A program made the translations under genes and the position numbers. Below, one piece after another: positions 28,501 to 35,014 of a stretch of DNA of 64,000 bases (position 1 is the stretch's first letter; every line of letters begins with the position of its first letter). Source of the stretch: Clostridiales bacterium (GTDB lineage: Bacteria > Bacillota > Clostridia > Oscillospirales > Oscillospiraceae). The notes beneath the pieces were generated by a model that was not told where the DNA came from, did not search any database, and saw nothing but the letters and a program-made list of their open reading frames with translations. The stretch spans positions 124,001-188,000 of the forward strand of contig CABIXV010000003.1 in NCBI GenBank assembly GCA_902362775.1, in the 5' to 3' direction.

Positions 28501-31350
28501 AACTTCCCGGATGGCGATGGGGTCGATGTTGTCAAAACGGTCCTGTTCTTCTCCGGTATAGAACCGTTCCTCCTGAATGAGCTGGGCAAGCCTGCGCTGT
28601 ACCTTCGGCCAGGGCAGCTGCGTTTCCTCCGGGCTGCCGGCACGGACAACGAACAGGCTGTTGCTGCCACCGTATTCCTGAGCCAGCCATGCGGCGGTAT
28701 CTTTTTCTCTTGCATGGTCTTTCATATAGCGGACGACAGCGTGTTTACTCTCAATATTGCCGTTCCATGCACAAAGAGCAGTATCAATATCTTCCTGAGA
28801 AAGAGGGCGCAGAAGTTCATGGAGCTTTGGATAGGTCTCGTCGATCACTTCCCGGTGCAAACGCTGACGGAACTCCGGCACATCCGAATAGAGTCGGATC
28901 AGCTCCATATCCTTAGAACCAAGAACCGCACGGCGCACAGCGGCATTACCCTCGATGACAGCATTTTCACGGTCAGAATGTCCGCAGGCATTGCGGTATG
29001 CGGCATCCTCGGAAATGGCGGCAGTCACCACAGGCTTATACTGCTCAAACTGTTCCCGAAGGGTAGGCTTTGGCGTTTCTTCCTCCACCTCCGGCTGCTG
29101 GGCTTGAATGGCATCTTCTTCTGCCAGTTCCTTTTCAGCCTGGATTTTGTCATACTGCGCCTGTTCCTGTTCGGTAAGATAGCGGTCTTTCTGGACAAGT
29201 GAGGTAATGCGCTTGGCAACCTTTTCCCAGTTCAAGTGAACATCCGGGCAGTCCTGCTTTTTATAGTGCAGTCCTTTCCCATCGTGATCTTCGCCGCTGT
29301 GTGTTGCGCCGGACAAGGCATGAGAGCGTCCGCCAATGCCATACTCGTCTTTGAGGAATCTCACTTTCTCCTTATCCGTATGGTTTGCCATGAAGAACGC
29401 ATAGATACGGCCTTTTCCTCCGGCGAAACTGCTGCCGCCGGTCATGGCGGCGTCGATCTCATCCTCGGTAATAAAGTGCTGGACGGTTGGCACTTGGGAA
29501 AGCTCTGAAGAAAAGGTCCTGCGGGGCAGGTCAAGGTCCTTCAGGTTCTCCCAGATCTCCCTCGGTCTATGATAGTGAAAACGCAACAGGTCACGGTCCT
29601 GCTGATAGGCAGTCCAGAAGGCAGCGTATTCTTCCTTGAGGGTCTGGCGGAAAGCCGGGTCACTCAGCTGCTCCGTCAGGCGGCGGGTCTCCTCCGGGAA
29701 ACCATTGCCTTTGATCTCTGACAGGCAGGACAAATATCCGGCTTTTCTGGCGTCCTCACTGAGATCGTGATACAGATGCCAGAGCTTTTCCGAGAGGAGG
29801 GAGCGCTCATAGCCTGCCGCTTCTGCAAGCTCCACATTGGAGGCAAACTGACCACTTTCCAAAAGCTCCCCGATACGCTCTGCGGCGCTCTCCCAGAAAA
29901 TGATCTGGGCAGACCTGTCATAACGGGCAGACTTCCCGTGGGAAAGATGGATACCATCCTCGGCATACCATGCGCTCACACTGCCAAGGCCGTTACCGCC
30001 GTGGTACAGCGTTTTCAGTATCTCGGCAATCTCAGCGGTGGTTTTCTGCTTTTCAAAGGCTGCAACCACACGCTCCCTTTGACGGTCTGTATTGCCGCCC
30101 AAACGCAGCACATGGTCGATGTCATTTTGGGCAAAAGAAAAAGCAGAGGATGTATGCGCTACATTCTCTGCTTCATCTATGGATTGGATCTGTTCCGCTT
30201 CGGAGAGGAACAGGTTTAGAGTCAGCTGTTGATAAGCTCCGCCATCAGGATTTCCTCGGCCTGAGCTTTGCAGGTGTTCATCAGCCCCACCCACTTCATG
30301 GGATCGCTGGCTTTCAGTTCCTCGGTGGCTCCCGCTTCTTTCGCCAGCTGGGGCATCATCTGCTCCAGTCTGCTCTGGGCGGTCTCGTCGATCTCCAGAA
30401 GGTGCTGGTACAGCTTCTCGCTCAGCAACATCTGGTTGTAGAGGATGGGACGATGTTCCTTCAGGTAGGTTTTCCTCATCCTGCCGTACTTGCCCAGGGG
30501 TTTCTCCGGCTGCTGGCTCAGCTTCAGGTCGGGAATCAGATAGTCTCCGTTCTGGATATAGGTCATGGGATTGTTCATCTTGTTTGCTCCTTTCTTGGTT
30601 GGCTTCGCGCTCTGCATTTCGGACGGTAACGCCGATCTGCCGCAACACCTGCTGGTTGATCTGGCTGACCGCTGTTCCCAGCGCCCCGATGGTGGACGGG
30701 GTGTTGAAATCAAAGATTGCCATGAAATCTTCGTGGTCGAAGTAGCGTTCTGGCTCCAGTCCACAGCGGGACATCAAAGCGTAAGTGATGCTGACGGTGG
30801 CTGCTGCCTTGAACTGTACTCCGATGTTAAACTCATCATATTCCTCCAAAAAGGAACCGTCAACGATATAGAAGAAGTCTTGCTGATGCTCCGTCCAGTA
30901 TTCCTCAGCCAGTTTTCCGGCTACCTCCGTGAGCTGTCCGGCGAGGTCATCACCGGAAACATCATAGGTGCGCTCAAGCATGGCCTGCACCGAATCCAAA
31001 TGGCGCTCCTCCAACTGCCACAGCCAGGGAGTGCGGGAATGTTCACGGGTTCCGGTGTCGGAAATATCAAAAACATAGCGCAGGCGGGGCCTGTTCCCGG
31101 AATCGTCCACCAGAGCGATTCCCTTGGAGCCGCGCCTTACATACCGGCCCATCTTTTCATTCCACAAATCGTACTCTGCACAGGCGGTAGCGTCCGGACG
31201 CTGGGCGTAGATCATCAACTGCTCATGGAACGGGTACTTGTAAAGGCGGGAAGCAGTAGTGAGAAACCCTGCCCATTCCTGCCAGCTCCCCGTGAGCTGC
31301 GTTGTCACCTTCTCCGCCATCTGTGCATATAGTTCAGCTTTGGTTGGCAT
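22567..31350 (-). CDS. Giant antirestriction / N6-DNA methylase / SNF2-type helicase protein
   Basis: 2,927 residues from ATG 31350 behind AAAGGAGGACAGAACACT. Order: ArdC-like N-terminus (residues 1-250, with FHEQLMIYAQRPDAT); a Gln/Glu/Arg/Pro-rich linker (about 258-376); repeated mobile-element modules; a methylase region with NILEPSMGVGNFFGML near 1405 and IGNVPFGQY near 1467; helicase motif I LLAHEVGAGKTFEM near 2078, motif II LFVDEAHNYKNL near 2242, and the C-terminal helicase part with GSTAKMGAGTNVQDR and AQRKGRIERQGNQN near 2565-2610; coiled coil at the end. Probably protects incoming DNA by methylation and remodelling. The linker overlaps tnpV in another frame. Confidence 0.9.
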   Translation of the reverse strand: MPTKAELYAQMAEKVTTQLTGSWQEWAGFLTTASRLYKYPFHEQLMIYAQRPDATACAEYDLWNEKMGRYVRRGSKGIALVDDSGNRPRLRYVFDISDTGTREHSRTPWLWQLEERHLDSVQAMLERTYDVSGDDLAGQLTEVAGKLAEEYWTEHQQDFFYIVDGSFLEEYDEFNIGVQFKAAATVSITYALMSRCGLEPERYFDHEDFMAIFDFNTPSTIGALGTAVSQINQQVLRQIGVTVRNAEREANQERSKQDEQSHDLYPERRLSDSRPEAEPAAGETPGQVRQDEENLPEGTSSHPLQPDVAEREAVPAPSGDRRDRPEQTGADDAPAGERSGSHRGTESQRSHEVGGADEHLQSSGRGNPDGGAYQQLTLNLFLSEAEQIQSIDEAENVAHTSSAFSFAQNDIDHVLRLGGNTDRQRERVVAAFEKQKTTAEIAEILKTLYHGGNGLGSVSAWYAEDGIHLSHGKSARYDRSAQIIFWESAAERIGELLESGQFASNVELAEAAGYERSLLSEKLWHLYHDLSEDARKAGYLSCLSEIKGNGFPEETRRLTEQLSDPAFRQTLKEEYAAFWTAYQQDRDLLRFHYHRPREIWENLKDLDLPRRTFSSELSQVPTVQHFITEDEIDAAMTGGSSFAGGKGRIYAFFMANHTDKEKVRFLKDEYGIGGRSHALSGATHSGEDHDGKGLHYKKQDCPDVHLNWEKVAKRITSLVQKDRYLTEQEQAQYDKIQAEKELAEEDAIQAQQPEVEEETPKPTLREQFEQYKPVVTAAISEDAAYRNACGHSDRENAVIEGNAAVRRAVLGSKDMELIRLYSDVPEFRQRLHREVIDETYPKLHELLRPLSQEDIDTALCAWNGNIESKHAVVRYMKDHAREKDTAAWLAQEYGGSNSLFVVRAGSPEETQLPWPKVQRRLAQLIQEERFYTGEEQDRFDNIDPIAIREVLEERGIVNGQVADPEKLNNDPFIQQVRSDTEQIADAETEQTSEVSISDEEYDAVRRPTPQRTSYDPAAPVYAVGDTVYIEDDAYQITELREDTVQLLPIGMVYPIYRAERKEQFEQLLRADRRNAYYTEFLPIDPDKADQDLRDVLAHGLMDEADKKQISTLLQSGRSNSEIAYWLSRAYSGEIETLNLETGDIADYRTTAQGMELEVMDAEEKRLAMLYFRWDEVAPLLRGMYARQLDGFGQEQPQPAAESPTFHSETVAVYPGDKNNLPYDVVVERLHIGEPEPPVPMTEPEKTFEEVLDEHPVSIQVNGQWQTFPNAKAAEEASYEEYKANLRRNAKNFRITDEHLGEGGPKAKFQANVNAIRLLKEMEAAGQQASPEQQEVLSRYVGWGGLSDAFDPEKPVWALEYAQLKELLTPEEYAAARSSTLNAHYTSPTVIQAIYEAVDRMGFETGNILEPSMGVGNFFGMLPEKMRNSRLYGVELDPVSGRIAKQLYPKADITVGGFETTDRRDFFDLAIGNVPFGQYQVNDKAYNKLNFSIHNYFFAKALDQVRPGGVVAFVTSRYTMDAKDSTVRRYLAQRAELLGAIRLPNDAFKKNAGAEVVSDIIFLQKRDRPLDIVPEWTQTGQTEDGFAINRYFIDHPEMVLGRQEPVSTAHGMDYTVNPIEGLELSDQLHDAVKYIHGTYQEAELPELGEGEAIDTSIPADPNVKNYSYAIVDGQVYYRENSRMVRPDLNTTAEARVKGLVGLRDCVQELIDLQMDAAVPDSTIREKQAELNSLYDSFSAKYGLINDRANRLAYADDSSYYLLCALEVIDEDGKLERKADMFAKRTIKPHQAVAVVDTASEALAVSISEKACVDMDYMSQLTGKTKEALAGELQGVIFRVPGQLEQDGTPHYVTADEYLSGNVRRKLRQAQRAAQQDPVYAVNVEALTAAQPKDLDASEIEVRLGATWIDKEYIQQFMYETFNTPFYLQRSIEVNYSSFTAEWQIKGKSSVSYNDVAAYTTYGTSRANAYKILEDSLNLRDVRIYDTIEDADGKERRVLNAKETTLAAQKQQAIREAFRDWIWRDPERRQTLVSQYNEEMNSTRPREYDGSHITFGGMNPAITLREHQKSAIAHVLYGGNTLLAHEVGAGKTFEMVAASMEAKRLGLCQKSLFVVPNHLTEQWAAEFLRLYPSANILVTTKKDFETHNRKKFCARIATGDYDAIIMGHSQFERIPISRERQERLLYEQIDEITEGIAEVQASGGERFTVKQLERTRKSLEARLEKLQAEGRKDDVVTFEQLGVDRLFVDEAHNYKNLFLYTKMRNVAGLSTSDAQKSSDMFAKCRYMDEITGNRGVIFATGTPVSNSMTELYTMQRYLQYERLQELNMTHFDCWASRFGETVTALELAPEGTGYRARTRFSKFFNLPELMNLFKEVADIKTADQLNLPTPEVEYHNIVAQPTEHQQEMVKTLSERASLVHSGTVDPSQDNMLKITSDGRKLGLDQRIVNQMLPDEPGTKVNQCVDNIMQIWRDGKADKLTQLVFCDISTPQAKAPASKAAKTLDNPLLHALEGAVPLPEQEPVFTVYDDIRQKLIAQGMPADQIAFIHEANTEVRKKELFSKVRTGQVRVLLGSTAKMGAGTNVQDRLVALHDLDCPWRPGDLAQRKGRIERQGNQNPLVHVYRYVTEGTFDAYLWQTVENKQKFISQIMTSKSPVRSCDDVDETALSFAEIKALCAGDPRIKERMDLDVEVSRLKLMKADHQSKQYRLEDQLLKYFPEEIEKHKGFIKGFESDLEVLAAHPHPEDGFAGMEIRGDLLTDKENAGAALLDACKEVKTSDPVQIGSYRGYAISVEFSAWKQEYTLLLKGQMTHRATLGTDLRGNLTRIDNALAQMPQRLEAAKAQLDNLYQQQAAAKEEVGKPFLYEEELQSKNARLVELDTLLNIDGKGQAHAEAVVAKSTRTSVLDSLKRPATPRSTDKKPKQHEEVR
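30222..30578 (-). CDS. tnpV: TnpV-like protein, nested out of frame in the giant gene
   Basis: 118 residues: ATG 30578 preceded by AAAGGAGCAAACAAG, so it has its own good ribosome site. The sequence (MTYIQNGDYLIPDL, LGKYGRMRKTYLKEHRPILY, MKWVGLMNTCKAQAEEILM) matches TnpV, a protein first named in Tn4451-type elements, function unknown. It lies wholly within codons 258-376 of the giant gene, same strand but shifted frame. The giant protein's part here is low-complexity and disorder-like, as expected when the other frame carries the constraint. Confidence 0.8.
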   Translation of the reverse strand: MNNPMTYIQNGDYLIPDLKLSQQPEKPLGKYGRMRKTYLKEHRPILYNQMLLSEKLYQHLLEIDETAQSRLEQMMPQLAKEAGATEELKASDPMKWVGLMNTCKAQAEEILMAELINS

Positions 31351-31428
31351 AGTGTTCTGTCCTCCTTTCAGTTTTGGGGTAAAAAGGTGGGGTGGCATAT
31401 TGCCACCCCATCCCTGCGATTATGGTGT

Positions 31429-31644
31429 TTACTGGTCAAAATCCGGATACAACTCCAGCTCGGCAAACTCGGCATCACTCATGGCCTGGAGCTTGCCCAG
31501 TGCGCTGTCTGTCAACTCCCGCAGCTCGGTTTCCTCCGGGGCCAGCTCGCCGCGCATCTCACGCAGGCTGTCGATCAGTCCGGTGCGGCTGCCGGTATTG
31601 TAAATGCACATCAGGTTCATTTCCTCAAAAGTAAAGTTTCCCAT
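31429..31644 (-). CDS. Transposon-transfer assisting protein (TTRAP family)
   Basis: 71 residues; ATG 31644 behind GGGAGATTTGAT, directly after the stop at 31646. MGNFTFEEMNLMCIYNTGSR and the helical SALGKLQAMSDAEFAEL are typical of the TTRAP family found in conjugative transposons. Small acidic soluble protein, said to help transfer; mechanism unknown. Confidence 0.82.
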   Translation of the reverse strand: MGNFTFEEMNLMCIYNTGSRTGLIDSLREMRGELAPEETELRELTDSALGKLQAMSDAEFAELELYPDFDQ

Positions 31645-31645
31645 A

Positions 31646-34600
31646 TCAAATCTCCCTTTCCGCACTCTTTTTTGGCGCTATCTTTTTGTGTTCTGCCTTG
31701 GGCTGGCTTTTCAGCTGCTCCATGACGGACTTTTTCTTTTCCCGTTCCTCCCGATGGGCAGCGGCAGCCAAATCCATGAGGGAAATGGGCTGACCGTTGC
31801 GGGCCTGCTGTTCCAGCTCTGCCACCGTAGGCTCTTTTGCGCCATTGTTGATGATACCGTCGATCATGCCGTAATCGTCCTCCACGGCCATCTCCGCATT
31901 TTTCAGCGGATTTTCCGGCAGGAATCCGGGGATCTGGGTAAAACCAACACTGTCACAGTAATGACAGGATACCTTACCGTCCTGCTTGATCGCAACGATG
32001 TCACTGACACTCATAGAAGGACTGTGAAAATCCGCCGGCTTTTGCAGATTAAACTGCTCATATAGTTTTTCCAGCTGCTCCGGTACCGTGCCAGACTCCC
32101 TCAGCGGAGCTGTGTAAATGAGGTCATAATTGCTGCGGTCTATGGAAATGTCATGGGACTTTAACCAATCAAGATTCATAAAGCGCACATTCTGCGGATC
32201 GTCACGGCTCACCTGATAGATAGCAAAGCAATCTCTGTTCTGGGATAGAAATGCCTGTTCGCGTTCCTGCTGATGTTCCTGACGCTCCATGACCTTTTCG
32301 TGGAACTGGGGGCTTTTCTCCCATTCCTCATGGTCCACACCGAAAAGACCGCCATGATCCATGATTTCCTGCGGGTCAAACACCATGCTCTCCGTATTGT
32401 CCTCATGCAGCACATAGACGGTCAAACCGGCGGCATCCAGTTCCAGCGCCCGTTCTCTGGTAACAGGGAGCATCCCATCATAAGAGTATCCGTATTCCTG
32501 CATATCCGGTGTGGATACCTGCTCATCCGGCATGGGATATTCATCCAGTGCCTGCTCCTGCGCTTCCGGCAGCTGGGCAGAAGCGGTCATCTGACTTGCC
32601 TCTGCCTGCATCTGCTCATAAGCAGCTTCCTGCAAGGTCTCAACCATAGACAAGGGAGCGCGTCTGAGCGAAGTGCTGTCCAGATCGTTATCATCACAAA
32701 TCTGGAGAACTGCCTTCATGCAGGAAATCTCCGGCATATCCAGCTGACCACCATCCAGCTCTTTCATGGACGCGGCATCGTAAAGGGTATAGTCCCAGCC
32801 GCTGTCACAGGACTGGATATGAAGATAGGTGGCATCGTCAATCAGAAACAAAGTCTCCTGCTGGTTGGCGTCCGCCCCCAGCACTTCCATTTCTGGCATT
32901 GCCGCAGCCAATTCCTTTACCGCTTTTTGCACCAGAGGATTATCACGGTAATAGTCGATTGCCTGGATGGTGTCCAGGTCAATGGTCTGGCCGGTCAAAA
33001 TCGGAAAAGGTCCTTCATAGTCGCTTCCGTCTTTCAGTTCAAAACCAATGCCCTTGATCCCGTTCATTCGCTCTGCTGGAATCTCCTGATAAATGCGGAC
33101 AGCTTCCTCCAAAGACAGGTTATCGTGGTATTCTCCGAGGTTTGGAAATTCCATGCACTCTGCTACATAGTAAGTCAGATTGCTGGTTGGCTGCTCTATC
33201 GGGGCGGTTTCCGGCTCTGCCTTTGCATGAGGGTCGATTCCGCGCTCTTTGCAGATTTCCTTATAGTGGCGCTCAATGTCGGAGATCAAAGTGCCGGAGG
33301 TTTTGTTGATGATCTCCAAACTGGCTCTCAACTCTTTCAGTTCCTTGCCCTGACTCCAACTGGCAATATAGCCAAAGCTGTTTTCTCCCGTCTCGATGCC
33401 AAAATATTTGCAGACTGCATAGGAGATGCTTTCCGCTTCTACTTCTTCCGTGCGGCGGCTCTTTTTCTCTGCTCCTTCTTCATTTTCCTGCTTTTTATGG
33501 TCATGCAGCTTGCTGTGAGCAATCTCGTGAACCGTGGCCGAAACCGTCTGCACCTCGCTCATGCCCTGACGAATGGCAATTTTCTGATGATCGGCAGAAA
33601 AATAGCCGTCCGTATCGGCGGCCATTGCTTCAAAAGTAATCGGCACCGGTGCGCTGCGGCGCAGGGCCTCCATGAATGCCTCATAATTTGGCACATTACC
33701 GGAAAGGGAGGAAGCAAGCTCCGGCAAAGGTTTCCCGTCGGTCTGACTCACATCAAAGACCTTGACAGGGCGAAACATGGGAATCTCGATTTCTTTTTCC
33801 TCTGTGACGATCTTTCCGTCTTTATCCAGAATCGGAGCCTTGGTATCCGGGTCCAGCTTCTGCTCCTCGATTTTCTTCTTGTACGGTGTTGGGGCGATGA
33901 TGGTAATGCCATGCTCGCCCTTTTTTACATGACGCTCAAACTGGTCTTTCCACTTATTGTATCCGGCTACCAAAGTGGCGTCCGGCTTCTGCATATAGAT
34001 GAGCATAGTGTTGTTTACCGAATAGCGGTGAAATCGGGACATGACGGACAGATAACGCATATACTTTTCGCTTTCAAACAATTCTTTGATACCCTGCTCG
34101 ATGCCATCTGTGATTTCCCTTAGCCGTTCTCGATTGGTGGGTTTGTTCTCAGCCATGATTTTCAATCTCCTTTCCAAGTGTGTGATTTCTGCTGTGTGTT
34201 CCGCAATCCATGCCTTTTGTTCTTCTTCACTTTCATACAGAAAAAGGTCCAGCAGGTACTCTACATAGGCTTTCTTCTGGATTGCTTCCACAAAGCGGGG
34301 GTGCGGTTCTTCCTCCGGTGTTTTGGGAGAACGGTCGGCTTCCCATTTTTTCAGCAGATAGTAGTAATCGGACAGTACGCGGTAACAGCGCTGTCGATCC
34401 TCCCGCAACTTCTGTGCCTCGTTTTTTTGCCGGACATATCTCCTGCGGGGAGGGGCCTGACTGTCATAGATCAGGCCAAAGTCCTGTGCCAGTTTCTCCG
34501 CCGCTTCTTTTGGGGAGAGGTTAAAGAGCTTTGCGGCAAAGTCGATCACATCCCCATCTGCACCGCAACCAAAGCAGTGGAACCGCTGGTCTACCTTCAT

Positions 34601-34729
34601 GCTGGGATTCTTATCATCGTGAAAAGGACAGCAGGCCATGCCAGTTCGACTGACTTTTATCCCGTAAAACTCTGCCGCTTCTCTGGTGCTGACCGACTGC
34701 TTGACCGCTTCAAATACATTCTCTGCCAT
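31646..34729 (-). CDS. CHC2 zinc-finger primase-like region fused to an ArdC/HExxH protein
   Basis: 1,027 residues as one frame. Residues 1-190: CHC2 zinc finger (CCPFHDDKNPSMKV, FHCFGCGADGDVIDF), as in DnaG-type primases. From residue 192 (ATG 34156, with its own AAAGGAG) an ArdC-like part begins (MAENKPTNRERLREITDG; TMLIYMQKPDATLV) with a metalloprotease-like TVHEIAHSKLHD near 415-425, then modules resembling DUF4316 and YodL. Elsewhere these are usually separate genes, as I recall; the retained internal ribosome site suggests both a fusion and a free 836-residue form are made. Confidence 0.85.
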   Translation of the reverse strand: MAENVFEAVKQSVSTREAAEFYGIKVSRTGMACCPFHDDKNPSMKVDQRFHCFGCGADGDVIDFAAKLFNLSPKEAAEKLAQDFGLIYDSQAPPRRRYVRQKNEAQKLREDRQRCYRVLSDYYYLLKKWEADRSPKTPEEEPHPRFVEAIQKKAYVEYLLDLFLYESEEEQKAWIAEHTAEITHLERRLKIMAENKPTNRERLREITDGIEQGIKELFESEKYMRYLSVMSRFHRYSVNNTMLIYMQKPDATLVAGYNKWKDQFERHVKKGEHGITIIAPTPYKKKIEEQKLDPDTKAPILDKDGKIVTEEKEIEIPMFRPVKVFDVSQTDGKPLPELASSLSGNVPNYEAFMEALRRSAPVPITFEAMAADTDGYFSADHQKIAIRQGMSEVQTVSATVHEIAHSKLHDHKKQENEEGAEKKSRRTEEVEAESISYAVCKYFGIETGENSFGYIASWSQGKELKELRASLEIINKTSGTLISDIERHYKEICKERGIDPHAKAEPETAPIEQPTSNLTYYVAECMEFPNLGEYHDNLSLEEAVRIYQEIPAERMNGIKGIGFELKDGSDYEGPFPILTGQTIDLDTIQAIDYYRDNPLVQKAVKELAAAMPEMEVLGADANQQETLFLIDDATYLHIQSCDSGWDYTLYDAASMKELDGGQLDMPEISCMKAVLQICDDNDLDSTSLRRAPLSMVETLQEAAYEQMQAEASQMTASAQLPEAQEQALDEYPMPDEQVSTPDMQEYGYSYDGMLPVTRERALELDAAGLTVYVLHEDNTESMVFDPQEIMDHGGLFGVDHEEWEKSPQFHEKVMERQEHQQEREQAFLSQNRDCFAIYQVSRDDPQNVRFMNLDWLKSHDISIDRSNYDLIYTAPLRESGTVPEQLEKLYEQFNLQKPADFHSPSMSVSDIVAIKQDGKVSCHYCDSVGFTQIPGFLPENPLKNAEMAVEDDYGMIDGIINNGAKEPTVAELEQQARNGQPISLMDLAAAAHREEREKKKSVMEQLKSQPKAEHKKIAPKKSAEREI
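34154..34173 (-). promoter_or_regulatory. Internal ribosome site and start inside the CHC2 fusion
   Basis: AAAGGAG, 10 bases, ATG, in frame with the long gene. This is the expected start of the separate ArdC-like protein. Confidence 0.7.
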
Positions 34730-34735
34730 GTGCCT

Positions 34736-35014
34736 TTAACTGCCGGACTTTTTCACAGGGGGCTGGTATCCGGCGGCTTTTGCTCGCTCACTGGCAGCTT
34801 TGCGGCGCTCGGCGCTGTATGGCTCCCGGACTGATACACACCGCTTGGGGACGGTAAAGTTATGGGCGTCCTTTCGGGTGATCTGGTCGGGGTGCTTTTT
34901 TGCCAGCAGTTCCAGCTTCTCCATCAGACGGGGATCGTGGGTGTAGACCTCAGCCATTGGTTCTGCCTGGTTATAGAGGAGAATGGTTTCCCGTTCCACT
35001 AAAGAGAGCTTCAT
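34736..35014 (-). CDS. Conserved ICE hypothetical protein
   Basis: 92 residues, ATG behind AAAGGAGG and overlapping the topoisomerase stop by 4 bases. Helical, charged, basic C-terminus (RRKAASERAKAAGYQPPVKK). No recognised domain; the position between topB and the primase-like gene suggests a DNA-processing helper, which is an inference from position only. Confidence 0.72.
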   Translation of the reverse strand: MKLSLVERETILLYNQAEPMAEVYTHDPRLMEKLELLAKKHPDQITRKDAHNFTVPKRCVSVREPYSAERRKAASERAKAAGYQPPVKKSGS

